A stretch of DNA of 64,000 bases from NCBI RefSeq assembly GCF_000374565.1, contig NZ_KB894685.1, positions 410,221 through 474,220 of the forward strand, in the 5' to 3' direction. Shown here in pieces: positions 18,562-27,164 of this stretch. Within the stretch, counting starts at the first letter, position 1. Each line of letters begins with the position of its first letter. The notes under the pieces were generated by a model. The model did not search any database. It was not told where the DNA came from and saw only the letters and a program-made list of their open reading frames with translations. A program made the position numbers and the translations under genes. Source of the stretch: Siminovitchia fordii DSM 16014 = CIP 108821 (GTDB lineage: Bacteria > Bacillota > Bacilli > Bacillales > Bacillaceae_C).

Positions 18562-18963
18562 TTAATCTTTCCGGAATGAAAATGGATTTCTCGGGGCTTC
18601 ATTTTGCGATGGATTATTTTCTTGGCTGTTCCCTTGGAATTGGGTCAGGACTCCTTGGATCGCTCCTATGGCCTGGCTCAAATTATTGATGTGGTGCTGC
18701 ATTTGATTGGCATCCATTTTTTTTAACAATCCGGTCAAATGCTGAACCCACTTTTTATCGTCGTCTTTTTGGTGACCAGCTGTGGTGTTGCTCCCCTGTT
18801 TGTATTGGGTCCATTTTGGATCGTCTTCACCGAGCAAATACCAATCCTCATATAGTTCCTGCCAGGTGTATTCGTCATTCCTTACCAATTTTATGAGGTT
18901 GGGATGCTCTTTAATAAATGATTTGAATTTTTCTACCGATGGATGAAGCTTTTTCCCGGCCAT
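18562..18963 (-). CDS. ylbD: YlbD family protein (probable spore coat protein)
   Basis: A 133-residue protein beginning MAGKKLHPSVEKFKSFIKEHP and containing the family block YTWQELYEDWYLLGEDDPKW. YlbD is reported as a coat-associated protein in B. subtilis. The middle is polar and the C-terminus is rich in N, Q and P. ATG behind GAGGTGATTGAGCG; 17 nt before ylbE, so the two are cotranscribed. Confidence 0.87.
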   Translation of the reverse strand: MAGKKLHPSVEKFKSFIKEHPNLIKLVRNDEYTWQELYEDWYLLGEDDPKWTQYKQGSNTTAGHQKDDDKKWVQHLTGLLKKMDANQMQHHINNLSQAIGAIQGVLTQFQGNSQENNPSQNEAPRNPFSFRKD

Positions 18964-19040
18964 CGCTCAATCACCTCAATTTATCCTCCATTTATATTAT
19001 GATAATGATGGATGATTGTTCATGGAAAACAGGAACCGCT

Positions 19041-20102
19041 TCACATTTCGGACGGCTTGACAAAATTCTGTGTATATTTTTTCTTATAAACTCCAACGCC
19101 TAGCAAAGTATAATCATCTAAAAGTGCTTTGCGATGGTTTTCTGAGTTTAGCCACCCCTCAACAGCAGCAGGCCCATCAATATATTCGGCCGCAATATTT
19201 TCTCCGGCTGTTTGGAAAGGTACCTTTCCTTTCTTCAACCTTTTTGACAAGTCTCCAAAGATCGGCGATTCATGCGCAAAATAGTCGTTTTCATTCATAT
19301 CCTTACTATGGCCATATGCCACGTCGGCAATTTCTTCATCCCATTGTAGTGCTGGGAGATCGAACCGCATCCTGAAATTGTTCGTCAGATCAAAGATCTG
19401 CTGTTCACTTCCCCGTTCAATGGCTTCCCAGTCTTCTTCAGCCGGTTCTTCCGGACCGATCAGATCACCGCTGTAAATTAACTCATACGGCCGCTGGCTG
19501 ATAAGTGTCTTTTGATCCAAGAATCGGACACTGAACAATGAACCGGTGAACTTATCAATGGAAAGCTGGGCAAAAATGTCTCCAAGTTGTATGAGCGGCC
19601 TGATATTTAAATCCTCTTCCGACAATTCAAATCTGTAATTTCCTTCTTTTGTATTCACTACAAGCTCGGTCTCGAGTACAGTTGAGCGGTAGATATTCTC
19701 AATAGATTGATTTATTTTAAACGGGGCAATGTTCAACTCGTTGCCAACTGCATATATGGTAACAACCTTGCCGTCCTGGATACCTGCCTGCATATATGAT
19801 TCAAGTTCATCATTGTAGACCCACCATTCATACCCATAGGCGGAAGGATCCTTCCGGTCGGGCTCCCCGAAACCTTTAATCAAATCAGTCTCCGGCCTCC
19901 CTATCAGGGAACCTAATCCTTCGGCAGGCTGCTTGTCTGAATCAGTCATAGTGATATGAGGAATCGCCTCTTTATTGTCATGCTTTGGAGGAAGTGAATA
20001 AGTATCATCTTTTATGGGGCCCGTTTCTTCAGGGGAATATATATAAAAGCTTATTACAAGCAATGCTGCCGTGAAAATCATGATTCGGAATAAGTTACGC
20101 AG
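19041..20102 (-). CDS. ylbC: CAP-domain exported protein YlbC
   Basis: An N-terminal signal anchor (MIFTAALLVISFYIY) is followed by a CAP-associated domain (about residues 65-205; RPETDLIKGFGEPDRKDPS). A C-terminal SCP/CAP domain (about 230-345) has FDLTNNFRMRFDLPALQWDE, HSKDMNENDYFAHES and AGENIA...NSENHRKALL. The first ATG (20081) has no ribosome site. A CTG at 20102, in frame and 7 codons upstream, follows GAAGGGG at good spacing and gives a normal LRNLFRI leader, so a CTG start is likely. Function is unknown; CAP proteins are extracellular. Confidence 0.8.
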   Translation of the reverse strand: MRNLFRIMIFTAALLVISFYIYSPEETGPIKDDTYSLPPKHDNKEAIPHITMTDSDKQPAEGLGSLIGRPETDLIKGFGEPDRKDPSAYGYEWWVYNDELESYMQAGIQDGKVVTIYAVGNELNIAPFKINQSIENIYRSTVLETELVVNTKEGNYRFELSEEDLNIRPLIQLGDIFAQLSIDKFTGSLFSVRFLDQKTLISQRPYELIYSGDLIGPEEPAEEDWEAIERGSEQQIFDLTNNFRMRFDLPALQWDEEIADVAYGHSKDMNENDYFAHESPIFGDLSKRLKKGKVPFQTAGENIAAEYIDGPAAVEGWLNSENHRKALLDDYTLLGVGVYKKKYTQNFVKPSEM

Positions 20103-20182
20103 TTTTACCCCTTCTCTCTATGGCTCTCGTTATTTAGGTTAAATTATACCATTTCCTGCCGTATGAACATATAGCCAAAAAG

Positions 20183-20210
20183 AAAAAACCCTGATTTTAC
20201 AGGGTTTTTT
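20183..20210 (-). terminator. Intrinsic terminator of ylbB
   Basis: An 11-bp stem AAAAAACCCTG/CAGGGTTTTTT with a 6-nt loop, A/T tracts on both sides. Confidence 0.9.
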
Positions 20211-20219
20211 GATTAGACC

Positions 20220-20654
20220 TCAATGAACGGCCTGTTCACCATCATCTTCCGAGATTTCGGACAGTGCCTGTTTGGCTTGATTATCGGTTATATCCCTTAC
20301 TGCCAAATCTCCAAGTGCCACGATGCCGACCAATTCGCCGTTTTCTACAACCGGTAAGCGGCGAATCTGCTCTTTTGCCATTAATCGTGCAGCTTCTTGT
20401 GTAGTCGTATCAGGAGAAACAGTAAACAGGTTTTCACTCATGATATCCTCCACTTTGGATGAAGGGGGTTGTCTATCAGCAATGCAGCGTAAGACTATAT
20501 CTCGGTCCGTGATGATTCCCATCAGTTTTTTATTTTCAACAATCGGTATGACACCAACGTCCAGTTCTTTCATCCTCATAGCCACTTCATAAATTGTATC
20601 TCCCAGTGAACAAGTTTCGACGTCCTTGGTCATAATATCACTTATATGAGTCAT
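20220..20654 (-). CDS. ylbB: Tandem CBS-domain protein YlbB
   Basis: A 144-residue protein made of two CBS motifs forming one Bateman module (about residues 5-60 and 70-125). Each has the signature ending: GVIPIVENKKLMGIITDRDIV and RLPVVENGELVGIVALGDLA. Such proteins bind adenine nucleotides and act as sensors; the target is unknown. The ATG at 20654 has AAGGAGG 8 nt upstream; the TTG at 20660 is too close. It is divergent from ylbA. Confidence 0.88.
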   Translation of the reverse strand: MTHISDIMTKDVETCSLGDTIYEVAMRMKELDVGVIPIVENKKLMGIITDRDIVLRCIADRQPPSSKVEDIMSENLFTVSPDTTTQEAARLMAKEQIRRLPVVENGELVGIVALGDLAVRDITDNQAKQALSEISEDDGEQAVH

Positions 20655-20848
20655 ATCCAATTCCTCCTTTAATATTTGATTTCATACTTTTCCTATAGTC
20701 ACCATAATTGACAAAAATATACCTGAAAAAAGAACCTGTAGTCCCAAGGCAATTAATATTTGATTTCGTTGCAAGAAGGGGATTTTTCGACTATTATAAA
20801 ATATGGGGTAATGATAGCGGCCTGAATTTTTTAGGAGGGAATGTAGAT

Positions 20849-21208
20849 ATGAAGTTTGAAAACATCGGATTACAATCGTTTAAGATCGACTTAAACCGGC
20901 TTGACGAAGTAATGAGCAAAAACCGCATGGTGCGTGCAGGTCAATGGGACTATGAAAGAGTGACATATGACCATAAATTCGTAATTCAAGAAGGTACATA
21001 TTACTTGCGTATTCCTGGTTATGCCATAGAAGGAGATGTAGGAAGCGGTAAAGCTTTGATTCAATTAATGACGCCGTTGCTTGGCAAGCATTATTATCCA
21101 CACGGTGTGGAATATGGAGAAGATGAAGTTTTTCCGGCTTCCCTTGTAAAGCAGTGCAACCAAATTTTGGAAGCTGTTAAAAAAGACGTTGAGGTATTTT
21201 CTGAATAA
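20849..21208 (+). CDS. ylbA: YugN-like family protein YlbA
   Basis: A 119-residue protein (MKFENIGLQS ... LNRLDEVM ... WDYERVTYDHKFV ... YYLRIPGYAIEGDVG) of the YugN-like family; function unknown. The frame is open from 20708, but the ATG at 20849 has AGGAGGGAATGTAGAT before it and matches the family start. Divergent from ylbB, with about 195 bp between them. Confidence 0.85.
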   Translation: MKFENIGLQSFKIDLNRLDEVMSKNRMVRAGQWDYERVTYDHKFVIQEGTYYLRIPGYAIEGDVGSGKALIQLMTPLLGKHYYPHGVEYGEDEVFPASLVKQCNQILEAVKKDVEVFSE

Positions 21209-21217
21209 ACGATCGGC

Positions 21218-21248
21218 ATGAACACGGAAATTGACCGTGTTCTTTTTT
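21218..21248 (+). terminator. Intrinsic terminator of ylbA
   Basis: Stem GAACACGG/CCGTGTTC with a 7-nt loop, then TTTTTT on the plus strand. Confidence 0.9.
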
Positions 21249-21314
21249 AATCATGCAAAAAAATCAGTGTCTGTTCTATAATAAAGTATAGACCCTTTGT
21301 AAAGGAGAAACGAT

Positions 21315-22370
21315 TTGTTTGGAATAAAAAGAAAACATGTAATAATCGGTATAGCCATTGTTCTTATTGCCTTGGCTCTATATTTCATTATGCCCGTATC
21401 CGTCCCTTTGATTGCTGCATTGATCACCGCTTTAATTCTGGATCCGATTGTTAAGCTTCTTCAATCAAAGGTTTCCTTAAAAAGACACTTTTTGGTTATG
21501 ATCGTTTTTACAATTTTTACAATCATCTTGGGAGCCTGCATCTTCTTTATAACTACAAAGGTGGTTGGGCAAGCGGTTAAATTGGTGGAGGATTTTCCTC
21601 AATATGTGAATAATGTTTCTGAAATATGGAGCAATTATGAGGAAAATTTCAAGAATACTGCTCAAAGTCTTCCAGAAGAGGTAGTTCATTCAATTACTGA
21701 GGAAGTGAACGGTTTTTTAAATACCATGATCATCAGTATCCGCCAAAATTTAAATATTGAGAACATCAGTGCTGCACTTTCTTATATACCGAATTTCCTT
21801 GTGAGCTTCCTTGTATATTTAATAGCCTTATTTCTTTTTATGCTTGATCTGCCGAAAATTCAAAAAGGTATATACAGGCACTTAACCGAAGAGTCATCCA
21901 GAAAGGTCAAATTTATGACAGGCCGGATATCACATGTCGTAGTTGGTTTTTTCAAGGCACAGTTCCTTGTTAGCTTAATCATATTTGTGGTTTGCCTTAT
22001 CGGCTTGTTAATAATATCGCCTAAAATCGCCTTCATCATGTCCCTTGTCATATGGGTGATTGATCTTATTCCTATTATCGGCTCAATCATAGTGCTCGGT
22101 CCCTGGGCCCTGTATCACCTGCTGTCGGGCAATCTGGTTTTGGGAACGAAACTGGCGATATTGGCAATTGTCCTGCTGGTGATTCGGCGAACTGTAGAAC
22201 CGAAACTCATGGGGACTCATATGGGCCTTTCACCGCTTGCTACATTAATTGCCATGTATTTGGGCCTGAAATTACTGGGTATTCTCGGAATCATCATAGG
22301 TCCGCTAATTCTTATAGTATTTAAGACAGCAAAAGAAGCCGGGATCATTAGATTAAACTTTAAAATATAA
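21315..22370 (+). CDS. AI-2E family permease, YtvI-like
   Basis: A 351-residue membrane protein of the AI-2E/PerM family. It has an N-terminal pair of membrane segments (residues 8-50), one more near 60-85, a soluble region (90-150), and then five more with the family block FFKAQFLVSLIIFV...WVIDLIPIIGS and VEPKLMGTHMGLSPLATL. YtvI is a sporulation membrane protein, but YueF-type paralogues have other roles, so the function is open. It starts with TTG behind AAAGGAGAAACGA. Confidence 0.82.
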   Translation: MFGIKRKHVIIGIAIVLIALALYFIMPVSVPLIAALITALILDPIVKLLQSKVSLKRHFLVMIVFTIFTIILGACIFFITTKVVGQAVKLVEDFPQYVNNVSEIWSNYEENFKNTAQSLPEEVVHSITEEVNGFLNTMIISIRQNLNIENISAALSYIPNFLVSFLVYLIALFLFMLDLPKIQKGIYRHLTEESSRKVKFMTGRISHVVVGFFKAQFLVSLIIFVVCLIGLLIISPKIAFIMSLVIWVIDLIPIIGSIIVLGPWALYHLLSGNLVLGTKLAILAIVLLVIRRTVEPKLMGTHMGLSPLATLIAMYLGLKLLGILGIIIGPLILIVFKTAKEAGIIRLNFKI

Positions 22371-22406
22371 AAAGCATGCATGGCATACGCTGCCATGCAT
22401 GCTTTT
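22368..22406. terminator. Bidirectional terminator
   Basis: A 17-bp perfect stem (AAAAAGCATGCATGGCA and complement) with a 5-nt loop between two convergent genes. It has A/T runs on both sides, so it can stop both the permease and the DUF420 transcripts. Confidence 0.95.
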
Positions 22407-22867
22407 TAACCGCCCAAAATTGCCTTAATCAACGAAGTTGTTTCTCCTCCTTCATAAAATACATAAAGGAATAGATATACCAAAACACCCGTAATTCCTG
22501 TACCCAACCAAATAATACTTGTAACTGGCCCTAGTTTTCTATGGATATTCAATCGATTTTTTAATCCTGACCATAATGAAATAATTCCGAGAACAGCACC
22601 AACGGTTGCCAACGTAATATGGAAAAATAAAAAAATAGTGTAAAAAACCTTTAAGTTATCCGGGCCTCCAAAGGATGTGTTTCCTATGAAAACTGTCCTG
22701 CTTGAATAGATAATAAAAAATATTAAAGCAAAAACAGCTGCGGCCATCATTGTTTTCTTATGGTTCTCAATCTGGCCTTTCCGTATTTTTCCCCAACCGA
22801 TGCCCACCAGAACAGCGCTGATCACAATACATGCAGTACTTATAGTAGGTAAGAATGGAACAGACAT
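22406..22867 (-). CDS. ctaM: DUF420 membrane protein, CtaM (YozB) type
   Basis: A 153-residue protein with four membrane helices and the DUF420 pattern: conserved histidines in IENHKKTMM and LFFHITLATVGAVLG, and NIHRKLG. Family members (S. aureus CtaM, B. subtilis YozB) are required for maturation of heme A-containing oxidases. Location next to ctaG and the oxidase genes supports the same role. Confidence 0.85.
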   Translation of the reverse strand: MSVPFLPTISTACIVISAVLVGIGWGKIRKGQIENHKKTMMAAAVFALIFFIIYSSRTVFIGNTSFGGPDNLKVFYTIFLFFHITLATVGAVLGIISLWSGLKNRLNIHRKLGPVTSIIWLGTGITGVLVYLFLYVFYEGGETTSLIKAILGG

Positions 22868-23024
22868 CTACTTCAATTTCCTTCCTTGTCTAATATATTT
22901 TCATTATTTAATAATTACGCAAAGAGCACAACCTTAGGCGCAAGCAAGTCGAATAGTGAATAGGGGTTTTCTCAGTAAACTGAGAAATTCTACTTGAAAT
23001 ATTAGCCAATGGCACTATTAAAAT

Positions 23025-23047
23025 AAAGGGGTTGCCTCCCCCTTTTA
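23025..23047 (-). terminator. Intrinsic terminator of ctaG
   Basis: Stem AAAGGGG/CCCCTTT overlapping the ctaG stop codon, U-rich on the minus strand after the stem. Upstream, 22965-22990 holds a second 9-bp A/T-rich hairpin (TTTCTCAGT/ACTGAGAAA). Confidence 0.65.
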
Positions 23048-23953
23048 ATCCGTGGGATGAGGATCTCGATGAACAAGGCTCTCATCAATGGGATCCACAT
23101 CAGCCGCCTCTTTTCTATACCACTCGAAAAATACTTTTGCCAAAATGGTAGCAAGCACAATCTCCTGTATAATTTTCATCAAAACTCCGCCAAGCTGTTG
23201 GTCTTCCCTTGCAGGCATATTCGTAAATAGTTCTGGTCCGCTAATACTTAAACCAGCAAGTGTCGCACCAGGAACACAAAGTTCCATAGCCTTCATCCAC
23301 ATTTCTCCATCAGTGTATGTTGCGTACATTGCTTCAGGAGCAAAAATGATCAGTCCGCATGCCGGAGTAAGTAGCACTCCGTCACCAAGAATATAACCGA
23401 CTTTCTTCAAACCATGCAACTGGTATTGTCCTGGTAGTTTGTTGACAAGGGGCCACCAAAGAAAAATGGCAAAGATAAACAGTACCACAGTATAGAACGC
23501 GTGCAGGAATATGTTCAATTTGACAAAGTCCATCACCATCGGGATATGGTAGATGGAGAACAAGCCATTAAACATGACAAGGGCAATCAAAGGCTTAGTG
23601 AAGAAGCGAAATATTCCGTTGAAAAAAGGCTTTTCAATGACATGTTTCCATACCCAATTTGGGACACCCGAAATGAGCAGTGGTGGTATCACCAAATAAA
23701 GGAAGGCCATTTGAACCATATGAAAAGTGAACATAATATGCGCCATAAGGTCAACAGGTGAGCCTTTAATGACATAAAGCAGAAGCATGCTGATTAAAAA
23801 TAAAACGGCCTGGCTTACTTTCAAAGGTTCGCTGTCTTTGAATTGATGGCGTTTCTTGACTGTCAAATAAAAGTAACCAGCGAGTAAAATTAAAATGAAG
23901 ACCATGAAATAAGGACTCCAAAGTGCACGAAAACCAAATATACTTAAAGGCAT
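23045..23953 (-). CDS. ctaG: Cytochrome c oxidase assembly factor CtaG
   Basis: A 302-residue protein of the caa3_CtaG family with about seven membrane helices. It helps mature the copper centre of the aa3-type oxidase. Conserved blocks include FTFHMVQMAFLYLVIPPLLI near residue 75, FNGLFSIYHIP near 120 and WWPLVNKLPGQYQL near 168. This is the Bacillus CtaG and not the unrelated Cox11 type. ATG behind GAGGTGAAGGCGG. It follows ctaF at about 350 bp and may have its own promoter. Confidence 0.92.
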   Translation of the reverse strand: MPLSIFGFRALWSPYFMVFILILLAGYFYLTVKKRHQFKDSEPLKVSQAVLFLISMLLLYVIKGSPVDLMAHIMFTFHMVQMAFLYLVIPPLLISGVPNWVWKHVIEKPFFNGIFRFFTKPLIALVMFNGLFSIYHIPMVMDFVKLNIFLHAFYTVVLFIFAIFLWWPLVNKLPGQYQLHGLKKVGYILGDGVLLTPACGLIIFAPEAMYATYTDGEMWMKAMELCVPGATLAGLSISGPELFTNMPAREDQQLGGVLMKIIQEIVLATILAKVFFEWYRKEAADVDPIDESLVHRDPHPTD

Positions 23954-24270
23954 CCGCCTTCACCTCTTTTACGGTTTACAATTTCTTCTACATACCATTA
24001 TACTTAGGAGATTTCCGTACTTCAACGATTCAGGATGACAAGTTGATGAACATTGATAGAAACGCGGAAATGCTCGTATACCGCTTCATAAACTGGCAGG
24101 CTCCTGACTAGATAAGGACGGCGAAAGAAAGAGACTTTTAACACAGTGTGGAATTCTTCAATGAAATGAACGTGACTATTCACATAAGCTATGGTGCAGG
24201 AACAGAATTCCGGCACCATAGTCCGTAGTTAAGATGGCAATCACATGATCTTGCATTCAGGAACACATGA
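23954..24270. other. Intergenic region between ctaF and ctaG
   Basis: About 315 bp without a convincing gene; small frames here show no RBS or family match. It probably holds the ctaG promoter. Confidence 0.4.
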
Positions 24271-24300
24271 AAAAGCCAGTCGACATGTCGACTGGCTTAA
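24268..24300 (-). terminator. Intrinsic terminator of the ctaC-F operon
   Basis: A 12-bp perfect stem AAGCCAGTCGAC/GTCGACTGGCTT with a 2-nt centre and a U-tract on the minus strand. Confidence 0.88.
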
Positions 24301-24305
24301 AAATA

Positions 24306-24638
24306 TTACCACCAAACGATGGTCAAGAAGCCCAAAATGGTTACGAAACCGATAATGACTCCTCCGTATATAAACAGCTGAACCGCTTCATGGCCCTTTT
24401 CGCTCATATGCATGAAGTAATATAATTGGAAAATTACTTGAACCAATGCGAGCAAAAGAATAAATGGAATGACGAACCATTTATCAAATCCAGCTGCCAC
24501 TGCGCCAAATGCCACCAAAGTCAAAAAGATGGAGATGGCAAATGAGATTACTTGATGACGCATGTGCTCTTTGTTTCTTCTGCGACGGTATTCATAATCA
24601 ACACGTGGATTTCCAGAATTTAAGTATTGATCTTCCAT
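24306..24638 (-). CDS. ctaF: Cytochrome c oxidase subunit IV
   Basis: A small 110-residue membrane subunit of the caa3 oxidase with three helices. It starts with a polar segment rich in RRR and HMRHQ, then VISFAISIFLTLVAFGAVAAG, and has the LALVQVIFQLYYFMHM block typical of bacterial subunit IV. It starts 3 nt after the ctaE stop, as the last gene of the ctaCDEF operon. Confidence 0.93.
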   Translation of the reverse strand: MEDQYLNSGNPRVDYEYRRRRNKEHMRHQVISFAISIFLTLVAFGAVAAGFDKWFVIPFILLLALVQVIFQLYYFMHMSEKGHEAVQLFIYGGVIIGFVTILGFLTIVWW

Positions 24639-24641
24639 ACG

Positions 24642-25271
24642 TTATCCCACCATTCCCATTAAGTAAACGACAGTGAAGATAAATACCCAGACTACGTCGA
24701 TAAAGTGCCAATAGATACTTGCCAAATAGAACTTAGGCGCATTATAAAGACTTAGTCCTCGTTTTGCGTTGCGTACAAGCAATGCCGTGATCCACCCGAG
24801 ACCAAATATTACGTGGCCTCCATGGAATCCTACAAGTGTATAGAAAGCGGAACTAAAGGCACTGCTTTTAAAGCCGAATCCTAATTCTGTCGTATAGTGA
24901 TGAAACTCATAAACTTCAAGGACAAAGAATCCCAAACCAAGCAAAAGTGTAATGATAAACCACAATTGCATCTTTTTATAATTAAAGTTCCTCAAATGGT
25001 ATATCGCATACACACTTGTGACTGAGCTTGTCAATAAAAGCATCGTCATGGCAAATGCTAGCGGCAGACCAAAAACATCTGTTGAAGTAAGGCTGTCACT
25101 ATTTGGAACTTTATCCTTAAGTGCCAGATAAGTTGCAAAGAAAGAGGCGAAGAGAACAGTTTCGCCTCCAAGGAAAAACCAAAGACCCAAGAATTTATTT
25201 TTTCCTTCCAGCGTGGCTCTCTCTGGCGTCTCCGGCCATGTTTCTGGAGTAAATTGCTGTTCAACTGCCAT
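24642..25271 (-). CDS. ctaE: Cytochrome c oxidase subunit III
   Basis: A 209-residue, five-helix subunit III. FLGLWFFLGGETVLFASFFATYLAL opens the first helix, and GFHGGHVIFGLGWI and YWHFIDVVWVFIFTVVYLMG carry the conserved residues of the family. The ATG overlaps the ctaD stop by one base (TAATG), which implies translational coupling. Confidence 0.95.
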   Translation of the reverse strand: MAVEQQFTPETWPETPERATLEGKNKFLGLWFFLGGETVLFASFFATYLALKDKVPNSDSLTSTDVFGLPLAFAMTMLLLTSSVTSVYAIYHLRNFNYKKMQLWFIITLLLGLGFFVLEVYEFHHYTTELGFGFKSSAFSSAFYTLVGFHGGHVIFGLGWITALLVRNAKRGLSLYNAPKFYLASIYWHFIDVVWVFIFTVVYLMGMVG

Positions 25272-27136
25272 TATGCCTTAACTCCTTTCTCACTATCATC
25301 CATCAATTCTGATTTAGGTATATGATAGCCGTGGTCGTCTTTCAAGGAGCGTACAAGCATAGAACCAAATGCAATGACCAAACCGATAATCAATACTGGT
25401 ATTCCCCATGAATGCTCTTGGTGATAGATAGCTCCGAAAGATGCAACAAAGAAACCGAATGAGATCATGAAAGGAATGAAGGAACCATTTGGCATGTGAA
25501 TTTCACCAATAGGCTCTGCCGGTGTCATTTCAGTCCTTCCTTCCATTTTTTCCAACCAGAAAGCATCAAGTCCACGAACAAGTGGAAGTTGCTTGAAGTT
25601 GTAGAATGGCGGAGGTGAAGGAATTGCCCATTCGATTGAACGGCCATCTCCCCAAGGGTCGTTTGCAACTGCTTTTCCTTTAGCAGACACTACGATGTTA
25701 ATGAGCAATACAATTACTGCAACAGCCATTGTCAAAGCACCGATAGAACTGATCAGGTTTCCTGTAGTCAATCCCTGTCCGTCAAGGTAAGTAAAAACTC
25801 TTCGTGGCATACCCATCAATCCAAGGAAATGCTGAATAAAGAAAGTTAAATGGAATCCAATTACGAACAATGCCCATGTGATTTTACCTAATGTCTCATT
25901 CAACATTCTTCCAAAGATTTTTGGCCAGTAGTAATGAACTGCTGCAAAGATACCAAACACTACCCCACCTACGATTACATAGTGGAAGTGAGCGACAATA
26001 AAGTATGTGTCATGATACTGATAGTCGGCAGGAGCAGCAGCCTGCATGATACCAGTTACACCACCCATAACGAATGAAGGGATAAAAGCGGCAGCCCAAA
26101 GCATTGGAGTAGTAAACTTAATACTTCCTCCCCACATCGTTAAGAGCCAGTTAAAGATCTTAATACCTGTAGGTACGGCAATAGCCATTGTTGCAACAGC
26201 AAAAATCGCATTGGCAATGTTACCCAGTCCTACTGTAAACATGTGGTGAGCCCACACCATGAAACCAAGGAATCCAATCAATACAGTAGCAAAAACCATT
26301 GATGAATATCCGAACAGTCTCTTTCTTGAAAAAGTCGAGATAATTTCAGAGAAAATACCAAATGCTGGTAAGATCAAAATATATACTTCCGGATGTCCAA
26401 AAATCCAGAAGAAGTGTTCCCAGATGATTGTGTTTCCTCCAGCAGCCACGTTGAAGAAGTTCGCCCCAAACATTCTGTCAAATGTCAAAAGGAACAACGC
26501 AACTGTAAGAGGAGGGAATGCAAACAAGATAAGTGCTGATGTGATGAATGTTGTCCAAGTGAACATTGGCATTCTCATGTATGTCATTCCCGGTGCACGC
26601 ATGTTAATGATTGTAACGAGGAAGTTGATTCCTCCCATGAGCGTACCGAACCCGGAAATTTGAATTCCGGTGACATAGAAGTCAACACCATGGCTGGTTG
26701 AATTCATCGCAAGTGATGCATAGGAAGTCCAACCCGCATCAGGCGCTCCTCCCAGGAACCAGGATACGTTCACCAGCAATCCTCCGAATACGAAAAGCCA
26801 TAGGCCAAGAGCGTTCAAAAATGGGAAAGCAACGTCCCGCGCTCCGATTTGGAGAGGCATAATCGCATTCATAAAACCTATTAAGATCGGCATGGCTGCA
26901 AAGAAAATCATTGTAGTCCCATGCATCGTCATCATTTCATTAAACGTACCGGCACTCACAAAGTCATTGTTTGGCACTGCGAGCTGGATACGGATAATCA
27001 TCGCTTCGAGACCGCCTAGGAGAAAGAAGAAGAACCCTGCGGCGAAGTATAGGATACCAACTTTTTTATGGTCCACAGTTGTTAAGTAGTCCCATACAGC
27101 GGCTCCGAAACTTCTTTTTTGAGCAATAGTACTCAC
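25271..27136 (-). CDS. ctaD: Cytochrome c oxidase subunit I
   Basis: The catalytic subunit of the aa3/caa3 heme-copper oxidase. It reduces O2 to water and pumps protons in the cell membrane. At 621 residues with about 14 helices it is the fused Bacillus form. The heme a ligand lies in MTMHGTTMIFF; WEHFFWIFGHPEVYI carries a CuB histidine and the HPEVY motif. WAHHMFTVG carries the CuB histidine pair, and HDTYFIVAHFHYVIVGG the heme a3/a ligands. GTG start behind GGGAGG. Confidence 0.97.
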   Translation of the reverse strand: MSTIAQKRSFGAAVWDYLTTVDHKKVGILYFAAGFFFFLLGGLEAMIIRIQLAVPNNDFVSAGTFNEMMTMHGTTMIFFAAMPILIGFMNAIMPLQIGARDVAFPFLNALGLWLFVFGGLLVNVSWFLGGAPDAGWTSYASLAMNSTSHGVDFYVTGIQISGFGTLMGGINFLVTIINMRAPGMTYMRMPMFTWTTFITSALILFAFPPLTVALFLLTFDRMFGANFFNVAAGGNTIIWEHFFWIFGHPEVYILILPAFGIFSEIISTFSRKRLFGYSSMVFATVLIGFLGFMVWAHHMFTVGLGNIANAIFAVATMAIAVPTGIKIFNWLLTMWGGSIKFTTPMLWAAAFIPSFVMGGVTGIMQAAAPADYQYHDTYFIVAHFHYVIVGGVVFGIFAAVHYYWPKIFGRMLNETLGKITWALFVIGFHLTFFIQHFLGLMGMPRRVFTYLDGQGLTTGNLISSIGALTMAVAVIVLLINIVVSAKGKAVANDPWGDGRSIEWAIPSPPPFYNFKQLPLVRGLDAFWLEKMEGRTEMTPAEPIGEIHMPNGSFIPFMISFGFFVASFGAIYHQEHSWGIPVLIIGLVIAFGSMLVRSLKDDHGYHIPKSELMDDSEKGVKA

Positions 27137-27164
27137 AATTAAACCTCCCTTTGTTATACATTCA

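Noticed and set aside
22900-23000. Possible further copy of the palindromic element near TTAGGCGCAAGC
   Set aside because: Only one short GGCGC match; the rest does not align with copies A or C.
24022-24219. Small ORFs between ctaF and ctaG
   Set aside because: No RBS, no conserved features, overlapping frames on both strands.
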